Source of the DNA: Actinomycetes bacterium
GTDB taxonomy: Bacteria > Actinomycetota > Thermoleophilia > Solirubrobacterales > Solirubrobacteraceae
Assembly (NCBI GenBank): GCA_023429855.1
Contig: JAEZDB010000091.1
Span: 1-5,137 of the forward strand
Direction of reading: 5' to 3'
DNA length: 5,137 nt
The position numbers and the translations under genes are program-made. The notes below the pieces were generated by a model that did not search any database, was not told the origin of the DNA, and saw only the letters and a list, made by a program, of their open reading frames with translations. How positions within the stretch are numbered: position 1 is the stretch's first letter; every line of letters begins with the position of its first letter. Below, in pieces: positions 1 to 4,289 of this stretch.

Positions 1-206
1 GCCCTACCAGGCCCGCGCCGCGGCGGGCCGCCGGCTGCCCGGCGGGGGAGACCGATCCGCTGGCGACGTCGATGGTCGCCCACATCAGCGGACTCCAGCT
101 CGACCTGCTGCTCACCGGCGACCGCGAGCGGCTCGACGCCGCCCACGAGCTCTTCGTGGAGATGGTCGCCGACCGCCGCCGGTCCTGGGTGCCGGTCGTG
201 GTCTGA
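1..206 (+). CDS. C-terminal end of a probable TetR-family regulator (partial)
   Basis: The frame ending at the TGA at 204-206 is open to the left edge. Its last ~50 residues run from ETDPLATSM through HISGLQLDLLLTGDRERLDAAHELF to a WVPVVV end. A DP.A..M pattern, a hydrophobic helix with GLQLDLL, then D..RLDAA.ELF is what the last two helices of TetR ligand-binding domains usually look like; this is a resemblance by eye. The DNA-binding half lies outside the window. Upstream of base 44 another frame reads better (YQARAAAGRR, typical of the preceding TetR helix), and one extra G in the GGGGG run at 44-48 would join the two, so the true frame may switch there. The gene converges on the acetyltransferase, with 13 bases between the stop codons. 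It could be another all-helical regulator. Confidence 0.5.
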   Translation, partial: PTRPAPRRAAGCPAGETDPLATSMVAHISGLQLDLLLTGDRERLDAAHELFVEMVADRRRSWVPVVV

Positions 207-219
207 GCGCGCTGGTGCG

Positions 220-1127
220 CTAGTCGAGCTGCGCGACGCGGTGCACCCACGTCGAGGTGACCTGCATCCCGACCTGTTCGTAGAGCGTGCGCGCCCCGCT
301 GCGGGTGTCGGTCGAGATCGACCATGCTGTTGCGCCGTGCTCGGCCGACGTGCGAACGGCGTCGGTGATCAGCGCCGACGCGAGCCCGCGGCCACGGTGG
401 TCGGCGCGCGTGGCGAGCCGGTCGATCAGGGCGGTCTCGCCGCTGACGTGGATCACCGCCACTGCGACGATCTCGCTCGACGGCGCGGTCGCGACGCGAA
501 GCTTCCAGGGTTCGTGGTCGGCGCGGCCGACGGTCGTTGCGGTCCAGTCGGCGAGGGAGCGACGCTCCCGTGCGGCCCACTCCAGGAACGCGTCCTCGAC
601 GAGGGTCCAGCACGCCTCGACCTCGTCGGACGCAGCCGCCCGCAGCGCGTAGCCGAGCGGGGGTTCGGCGTCGACGAGCGCCTCGCGCGTCGGTAGCGCG
701 AGGTCCCAGGCGGTATAGCGGGCGGCGTAGCCGAGCGATGCGAGGAGTCGGTCGCCTGGCGACCCTCAGCGACCTGCGTGCCGATCTGCTCGAGGCCGCG
801 GTCGCGGGCGACGGCGCGGATCCACGCCGCCAGGGCGGTCCCCAGGCCGCGTCGCCGCCACGTCGGGTGGACGGCGGCGGCGGCGAACACCTCGTCGACC
901 AGCTCGGCGTAGGCGACCAGCGTCTGACCGTCGAACGCGCCGACGGTGCTCGCGCCCAGGTCGAACGACGGCCGCCCCCAGAAGCCGAGGATGTCGGCCT
1001 CGTCGATCGCCGCGGTGCCGAGGTCTTCCAGCTCCTCGGCGACGATCAAGGCGGTGACCGCTGCGGCGTCGGCCAGCGTGAGCGGACGGGAGGTGAGGCC
1101 GGGCGGGAGGTCGAGCAGGGGTGCCAT
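220..1127 (-). CDS. Double-GNAT N-acetyltransferase, interrupted by one frameshift
   Basis: GNAT proteins transfer an acyl group from acyl-CoA to an amine; the substrate here is unknown. The start is the ATG at 1127 (MAPLLDLPPG). The first GNAT half has the CoA-binding motif RRRGLG at residues 91-96. In the second half, LATRADHRGRGLA gives a second R..G.A motif, followed by STDTRSGARTLYEQVGM, the usual C-terminal GNAT segment. Two tandem domains in ~300 residues is a common actinobacterial layout, shared with but not specific to mycothiol synthase. The frame breaks after EGRQATD (residue 127) near 747-754. Read as given, translation continues in a wrong Arg/Ser-rich frame to a stop at 453, giving 224 residues. 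The correct frame resumes as LLASLGY and runs without a stop to the TAG at 220-222. Adding 4 bases restores ~303 residues. No Shine-Dalgarno sequence is seen. The gene is divergent from vapB with 45 bases between starts. It is either a pseudogene or a sequencing error. Confidence 0.85.
747..754 (-). other. Frameshift site in the acetyltransferase (GTCG tandem repeat)
   Basis: The plus strand reads GTCGGTCG here (CGACCGAC in the gene's sense). A third GTCG unit would give EGRQATDRLLASLGY, which has the canonical GNAT spacing from the turn after strand 5 to the LGY/LGF motif. Adding a single base instead would also restore the frame, but the helix would be one residue short. Loss of one 4-base unit by slippage, or a sequencing or assembly error, is therefore the simplest account. 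Confidence 0.7.
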
Positions 1128-1154
1128 GCGAGCAGTCTGCCACCGAAGCCGTCG

Positions 1155-1172
1155 ACCTGCACCTGCTACCGT
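1155..1172 (+). promoter_or_regulatory. Putative vapBC promoter and repeated half-sites
   Basis: A direct repeat ACCTGC-ACCTGC lies at 1155-1166, and an inverted copy GCAGGT lies at 1196-1201 inside vapB. TACCGT at 1167-1172 fits an actinobacterial -10 (TAnnnT). It lies 6 bases before the second vapB ATG (1179), the spacing expected if transcription starts on that codon. VapB proteins usually repress their own operon, so the hexamer repeats could be its half-sites. No good -35 is seen. This is inference. Confidence 0.35.
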
Positions 1173-1424
1173 ATGAGTATGTTGCAGCGACGCCTGCAGG
1201 TCCTCATCGACGACGAGCGCCACGAGCGGCTCCTGGCGGTCGCCCGAGAGCGCGGCATCTCCGTGGGTGCCGTGGTCCGGGAGGCGCTCGACCGCGGGCT
1301 GGGCGCACCGGATGCGCGCAGGCAAAGCGCCGGTGCTCGACTGCTCTCCGCCGAGCCGATGCCCGTGCCAGGCGTGCCCGAGCTGCTCGCCGAGCTGGAG
1401 GAGCTCCGAGGCCGGCGCGGGTGA
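1173..1424 (+). CDS. vapB: VapB-like ribbon-helix-helix antitoxin
   Basis: This 83-residue protein is probably the antitoxin of a type II toxin-antitoxin pair: it should bind and block the PIN toxin encoded next to it and repress their shared promoter as a dimer. Residues 5-12 (RRLQVLID) form the DNA-contacting strand. Residues ~14-27 and ~30-43 (ISVGAVVREALDRGL) form the two helices of a ribbon-helix-helix fold. The tail from ~45, ending PVPGVPELLAELEELRG, is the expected toxin-neutralising segment. The stop TGA overlaps the toxin's GTG start (GTGA, 1421-1424), so translation is coupled. There are two possible starts, ATG 1173 and ATG 1179, neither with a Shine-Dalgarno sequence; 1179 is preferable if the mRNA is leaderless. 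The family call rests on the fold pattern together with the PIN partner. Confidence 0.85.
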   Translation: MSMLQRRLQVLIDDERHERLLAVARERGISVGAVVREALDRGLGAPDARRQSAGARLLSAEPMPVPGVPELLAELEELRGRRG

Positions 1425-1864
1425 TCGTGCTCGACACCACCGTCCTGGTCTACGCGGTAGGCGGCGACCATGGGCTCCGCGACTCGTGTCAGGAGCTGGT
1501 CCGCGCCGTCGCCAATGGAGCGATCGTGGCGACGACGACCGTGGAAGTCATCCAAGAGTTCGCGCATGTGCGGGCGCGGCGACGCGACCGGGCCGACGCC
1601 GCGTTGCATGCCGCTGACTTCGCGGATCTCCTCGCTCCGCTCATCGAGGTGCGTGAGTCAACGCTGCGCGCAGGGTTGCGCGTGTTCGCCGATGCCCGCC
1701 AGATCGGCGCCTTCGACGCGGTGCTCGCGGCCGCCGCGGCCGAGACGGCGCATGGCAAGTCAGCGACCGTGGTCTCGGCTGACCGCGCCTTCGGCGAGCT
1801 TCCGCACATCCATCATGTCTTCCCGGACGCGGCGGGCGTCGGCGACCTCCTACGTCCGAGCTAG
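1421..1864 (+). CDS. vapC: VapC-like PIN-domain ribonuclease toxin
   Basis: PIN-domain toxins are Mg2+-dependent endoribonucleases that cut tRNA or rRNA and stop translation when the antitoxin is degraded. This 147-residue protein has the full acidic set: D5 in VLDTTVLVYA at the N-terminus, E46 in EVIQEFAHV, D99 in IGAFDAVLAAAA and D121 in VVSADRAF. Its length is normal for the family (~130-150), so the enzyme appears intact. The GTG start at 1421 is set by the 4-base overlap with vapB and places D5 in the standard position; no later start would keep it. Translation is probably coupled to that of the antitoxin. The target RNA cannot be read from the sequence. The pair is a compact cassette with one convergent and one divergent neighbour, typical of mobile accessory genes, but no transposase or attachment repeat is visible. 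Confidence 0.92.
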   Translation: MIVLDTTVLVYAVGGDHGLRDSCQELVRAVANGAIVATTTVEVIQEFAHVRARRRDRADAALHAADFADLLAPLIEVRESTLRAGLRVFADARQIGAFDAVLAAAAAETAHGKSATVVSADRAFGELPHIHHVFPDAAGVGDLLRPS

Positions 1865-1883
1865 CTCGCGACGATCCGCGAGC
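1864..1883. terminator. Hairpin between convergent vapC and TetR genes
   Basis: A perfect 7-bp stem GCTCGCG/CGCGAGC with the 6-base loop ACGATC begins at the last base of the vapC stop codon. It lies 8 bases beyond the TetR stop (1892-1894) on the other strand. There is no T-run on either side, as is common for high-GC terminators. The position suits a bidirectional terminator for both genes. Confidence 0.5.
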
Positions 1884-1891
1884 CGGCGCGC

Positions 1892-2485
1892 CTAGGGGGC
1901 CGTGAAGCTCTCTTCGAGCGTCGGCCCGGGGTTCCTCAGGCCGTCGACGACGAGCTGCACCAAGCGGGCACCGCCACCGGGTGCGATGCGCTCGGCCTCG
2001 CGGGCCAGTCGGAACATGATCCGCAGGTCGATCGCGTCGGCGTCGTCACGCACGGCGCCGACGGCCTTGGCCTCGTCGACGAGGCGCTGCAGCGCGGCCA
2101 CGGTGCGAGCGCGAGACTCCGCGACCTCAGGTCGGTCGAGGGCAAGTTCGAACGCGATCTTTGCGATCCGGTCCTGGATCGTGAGGTGGAAGGTCTGCGA
2201 GATCACGCGCATCAGCGCGGCAGCGGGATCGTCGGTGCCTGCGGCCGCCGTGAACTGCGCTTCGAAACGGTCGAGGCGCTCGACGACGAGTGCGGCGAGC
2301 ACGTCGTCCTTCGTCCCGAACTGGCGGTAGAGGCTGCCGACGCCGATGCCGAGCGCCTTGGCGAGCTCGGGCATCGGAAAGCTCACGCCCTCGCGCCCGA
2401 ACAGCTCACCGGCCACCGCCAGCACGCGGGCGCGCTTGTCGGTGGCCGACAGTCCGCTCCAGGAGTCTTCAGGCGGAAGGCTCAT
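1892..2485 (-). CDS. TetR-family transcriptional regulator
   Basis: This is a 197-residue one-component regulator, most likely a dimeric repressor released by a small ligand. Helix 1 begins near residue 17 (KRARVLAVAGELFGREG). The helix-turn-helix covers ~38-57, with ELAKALGIGVGSLYRQFGTKDDVLAAL, a textbook TetR recognition helix. The rest is an all-helical ligand domain with a GAVRDDADAIDL turn and an LVVDGLR end. The family's N-terminal HTH and ~200-residue length fit. The ATG at 2485 is chosen because the coding pattern starts there and a TACATT hexamer lies 7 bases upstream; the longer open frame upstream would run through the terminator and into the MerR gene on the same strand. A palindrome in its promoter suggests self-control. 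It is 71 bases downstream of the MerR gene on the same strand but separated from it by a hairpin. No enzyme or pump lies beside it, so its ligand cannot be predicted. Confidence 0.9.
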   Translation of the reverse strand: MSLPPEDSWSGLSATDKRARVLAVAGELFGREGVSFPMPELAKALGIGVGSLYRQFGTKDDVLAALVVERLDRFEAQFTAAAGTDDPAAALMRVISQTFHLTIQDRIAKIAFELALDRPEVAESRARTVAALQRLVDEAKAVGAVRDDADAIDLRIMFRLAREAERIAPGGGARLVQLVVDGLRNPGPTLEESFTAP

Positions 2486-2492
2486 TCCGCCG

Positions 2493-2513
2493 AATGTACA
2501 CCGGCCCGCCGGT
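2493..2513 (-). promoter_or_regulatory. TetR-gene promoter with embedded palindrome (putative operator)
   Basis: On the minus strand TACATT (2498-2493) matches TAnnnT and ends 7 bases before the ATG at 2485, fitting a leaderless -10. Immediately upstream, 2500-2513 is a perfect 6+6 palindrome with a 2-base centre (plus strand ACCGGC-CC-GCCGGT). Lying between -10 and -35, it is where a self-repressing TetR dimer would bind. No recognisable -35 is present. Confidence 0.4.
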
Positions 2514-2538
2514 CGAGCGCGCAAACCCGCGCACAGAT

Positions 2539-2555
2539 GGCGCGCTGCGCGCGCC
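2539..2555 (-). terminator. Hairpin just after the MerR-gene stop
   Basis: A perfect 7-bp GC stem, GGCGCGC/GCGCGCC with a 3-base loop, starts 1 base past the TAA (2557-2559) of the MerR gene, read on the minus strand. There is no U-tract. It separates the MerR gene from the downstream TetR gene, which has its own promoter-like site, so the two are probably separate transcripts. Confidence 0.5.
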
Positions 2556-2556
2556 C

Positions 2557-3297
2557 TTAGGCGTTCTCGCCGGCGTGTTCGGCCTCTTCGCGCAGCTCCT
2601 CGCCGAACGCTCGCTCGATGGCCTGGCCGATCGAGAGAGGCAGCAGCTGCATGAAGATCTCGCTGGCCAGCGGTCGGACGGCATCGATCGCCGAGGCGAT
2701 GACCGGCCACTCCGGCTCGGGGCGGCCGCGCTCGTCAAACGGCGTCCACACCTCGTTCATGATCAGCTCGACGAACGAGCGCGCCGCCTCGTCGCAGAGG
2801 TGGCGCACCTCCTGCGCGACCTGCAGCGCCGCGGGCAGCGACACGCCGTGGCGCATCACCTCCTCGGCGGTGTCGAGCAGGCCGGGCAGCGGGGTCTGGA
2901 AGGTGCCGTCGACGCGCGGCAGGAGGGCGCCGAGGGCGACGGCGCCCTGGAGCGACTCGTTGTCGATCTCGCCGAAGCGCTCGCTGAGCTCAGCGATGGT
3001 GACGACCACCGGCTCGGCCGGCTGCTCGAGCGGCGACATCACCGTGCGACGCAGCGCGACGAGACGGCTGGCGGTGTCGGCGTCAGACGTGAGCAGCCGC
3101 TCGACGAGGCGCAGCGGGAGGCCGTCGGCCTGAAGCTCCTGGATGAGGCGCAGGCGCTCGAGGTGCTCCTCGCCGTAATAGCCGGTGCGTCCGCGAACCT
3201 CCGGTGGTGGCAGCAGTCCGCGCGAGTGGTGGCTGCGGACGTTCCGCACCGAGATCCCAGCCTGGCGAGCGAGTTCGTCGATCGTGAGGTCGGCCAC
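2557..3297 (-). CDS. MerR-type regulator with long helical C-terminal domain
   Basis: The 246-residue product starts with a MerR winged-helix domain: LTIDELARQAGISVRNVRSH (~4-23) is the helix-turn-helix, GLLPPPEVRGRTGYY (~27-41) the wing, and EEHLERLRLIQELQADGLPL the helices that follow. MerR proteins typically bind between the -10 and an over-long -35 spacer. After ~residue 95 comes an acidic, mostly helical region of ~150 residues, longer than the short coiled-coil tail of metal-sensing MerR proteins. With only one cysteine (C168) there is no metal-binding cluster. This suggests a small-molecule or protein signal, which I cannot name. The GTG start at 3297 is supported by AGGA 7 bases upstream (3305-3308) and by the domain beginning at residue 4; the ATG at 3305 is out of frame. 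The gene is divergent from the second TetR gene across a structured gap. Confidence 0.88.
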   Translation of the reverse strand: MADLTIDELARQAGISVRNVRSHHSRGLLPPPEVRGRTGYYGEEHLERLRLIQELQADGLPLRLVERLLTSDADTASRLVALRRTVMSPLEQPAEPVVVTIAELSERFGEIDNESLQGAVALGALLPRVDGTFQTPLPGLLDTAEEVMRHGVSLPAALQVAQEVRHLCDEAARSFVELIMNEVWTPFDERGRPEPEWPVIASAIDAVRPLASEIFMQLLPLSIGQAIERAFGEELREEAEHAGENA

Positions 3298-3303
3298 GCG
3301 GCC

Positions 3304-3309
3304 ATCCTA
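3304..3309 (-). promoter_or_regulatory. Start signal of the MerR gene: TAGGAT (-10 or Shine-Dalgarno)
   Basis: On the minus strand TAGGAT ends 6 bases before the GTG at 3297. It can be read either as a TAnnnT -10 for a leaderless mRNA or as an AGGA ribosome-binding site 7 bases from the start. The sequence alone does not decide between them. Confidence 0.35.
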
Positions 3310-3326
3310 CGGGGAGGCTGAAGGCG

Positions 3327-3409
3327 CCGGTGGTCGGGCGCCGCCGCACGGATTCGGTTGCCACCTGTCCTTTGGCTTCCGAGGTGCTTCGGCGGAGCCC
3401 GACCACCGG
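3327..3409. repeat. Long inverted repeat, 20-base arms, 43-base loop
   Basis: Bases 3327-3346 and 3390-3409 are reverse complements at 19 of 20 positions; the single mismatch is G3340 against A3396. The outer 13 bases (CCGGTGGTCGGGC and its complement) are perfect. The 43-base loop contains a smaller GCCA/TGGC pairing. The repeat starts 29 bases upstream of the MerR start and contains no gene. It could be a large hairpin in RNA, a binding site for a bridging dimer, or a remnant of a small mobile palindrome. Confidence 0.8.
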
Positions 3410-3471
3410 GCCGATCACCGCGGAGTCAGAGCGGTCCCCGTGGGACGCGGGGAGGTCGCGTTGCACGCGAC
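3327..3471. other. Series of hairpins in the divergent gap (candidate structured RNA or regulatory region)
   Basis: After the long inverted repeat come three short perfect stems in direct succession: ACCGC/GCGGT (3417-3421 with 3431-3435), CCCCG/CGGGG (3436-3440 with 3448-3452) and GTCGCG/CGCGAC (3455-3460 with 3466-3471). Short stems are common by chance at this GC content; the uninterrupted row together with the long arm is what stands out. No convincing open frame or codon pattern occupies it. Function and strand are unknown. Confidence 0.3.
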
Positions 3472-3656
3472 GCCGGTTAACGTAACACCAATTGATGTCG
3501 TAATCCAGTGGGCCTTTTCGCTCCTGCGCCGAGACTTACGGACTGAACGTCCCTCGGTAGTGCGACGAGGCGGGCTGAACCTTGTCGCGATTCAATGTAA
3601 CGTTGTGGTCCGATGCGTTCCTGCCGCGAAGCGTGGCGCTGTCGTTGCCCCGTCTC
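3472..3656 (+). promoter_or_regulatory. AT-richer leader/promoter zone of the second TetR gene
   Basis: This stretch is visibly less GC-rich than the rest of the window. It holds GTTA-ACG-TAAC (3476-3486, 4-base inverted arms) and the near-palindrome CAATGTAACGTTG (3593-3605); both contain AAyGTAAC (3479-3486 and 3594-3601). TAACGT (3598-3603) fits TAnnnT, with CTGAAC at 3575-3580 as a weak -35 at 17 bases. These may be the TetR operator and promoter. An in-frame TTG at 3582 could start a longer protein. Confidence 0.35.
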
Positions 3657-4286
3657 GTGAGCCCCCGCCCTCTCTCTATCGATCCCCGACGTGCCCGCAC
3701 CCGTGGCGTGATCCTCGCCGCAGCGCGTGAGGCGTGGGCCGAAGGCGGCCTCGAAACGACGACCATCGCGCAGATCGCTCGCCGCGCAGGCGTCGCGGTC
3801 GGCTCGATCTACGGTCACTTCGGCAGCAAGGAGCTCCTGGCGCTCGCGCTGGTCGATGAGACCCTCTCCGCCCGCGACGCGGAGTTCGCCGAGGCGGGTG
3901 CGGCGACGGCGCCTGAGTCGCGCGTGGCCGCACTCGGTGCGGCCTGCGTCCGTCTGGCGATCGAAGAGCCCATCGTGTTCCGCGTGCTCGTACGTCGATC
4001 GCTCGCGCCGGTGCCCGAGGCGCATCCGTTCGATCCCGTCGACCCGGCGGCGACGCGGGCCCTCCGCCGTCTCGACGGCATTCTGCATCGCCTGCGCGAC
4101 GACCTCGACGAGGCCCTCCGCGACCGGACCGACGTGTCGGTCCCCGTGGTGCTCGCCTCGCTGCTCGCGCTCTGGTGGGGCCTGGCGGGCCTCGCCACCC
4201 GGCAGGATGGCGAGGCCCTCGGTCCTGAGGTTGTGACCGAGGCGCTGGGCCTCGGCGAGCGCCTGCTGCAGGCGCCGGCGCCCTAG
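3657..4286 (+). CDS. TetR-family transcriptional regulator
   Basis: This is a one-component, probably ligand-released repressor of 209 residues. Helix 1 is RRARTRGVILAAAREAWAEGG (residues 11-31). The helix-turn-helix at ~36-56 reads TIAQIARRAGVAVGSIYGHF, followed by GSKELLALAL, the classic TetR signature. The C-terminal helical domain includes ALWWGLAGLATRQDGEALGPEVV, as in many TetR ligand domains. I chose GTG 3657 because it gives a normal 8-10 residue lead before helix 1. The frame is open to a TTG at 3582, but those extra 25 residues use more A/T-ending codons and look non-coding; GTG 3633 is a third option. None has a clear Shine-Dalgarno sequence. It is divergent from the MerR gene and ends 3 bases from the stop of the convergent fibronectin-domain gene. 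The ligand and targets are unknown; AAyGTAAC repeats upstream suggest self-regulation. Confidence 0.88.
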   Translation: MSPRPLSIDPRRARTRGVILAAAREAWAEGGLETTTIAQIARRAGVAVGSIYGHFGSKELLALALVDETLSARDAEFAEAGAATAPESRVAALGAACVRLAIEEPIVFRVLVRRSLAPVPEAHPFDPVDPAATRALRRLDGILHRLRDDLDEALRDRTDVSVPVVLASLLALWWGLAGLATRQDGEALGPEVVTEALGLGERLLQAPAP

Positions 4287-4289
4287 TCG

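Noticed and set aside
206..221. Small AGCGC/GCGCT hairpin overlapping the two convergent stop codons
   Set aside because: A 5-bp stem in GC-rich DNA with no T-run is too weak to call a terminator.
453..745. C-terminal ~97 residues of the uncorrected acetyltransferase frame as a real domain
   Set aside because: The sequence is Ser/Arg/Pro-rich and patternless, while the frame beside it gives a continuous GNAT domain.
537..1172. Plus-strand open frame running into vapB, suggesting a longer antitoxin
   Set aside because: The added part is antisense to the acetyltransferase and Arg/Pro-rich; the ribbon-helix-helix domain begins at the 1173/1179 ATG.
2486..2710. N-terminal extension of the first TetR protein to the 2710 start
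   Set aside because: It would read through the hairpin and overlap the MerR coding end in another frame on the same strand; the extra residues are Arg/Ala-rich without a fold pattern.
2290..3321. 343-residue open frame on the plus strand opposite the MerR gene
   Set aside because: Antisense frames stay open by default in high-GC coding DNA. It is Arg-rich with no domain pattern, while the opposite strand encodes a clear MerR protein.
3477..4088. 203-residue minus-strand frame opposite the second TetR gene
   Set aside because: Shadow of the TetR gene: Arg/Glu-rich and without motifs.
4271..4282. Perfect 12-base palindrome GGCGCCGGCGCC at the end of the second TetR gene
   Set aside because: It is explained by Ala-Pro-Ala-Pro codons in the reading frame; as a hairpin it has only a 4-bp stem. 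A terminator role is possible but unsupported.
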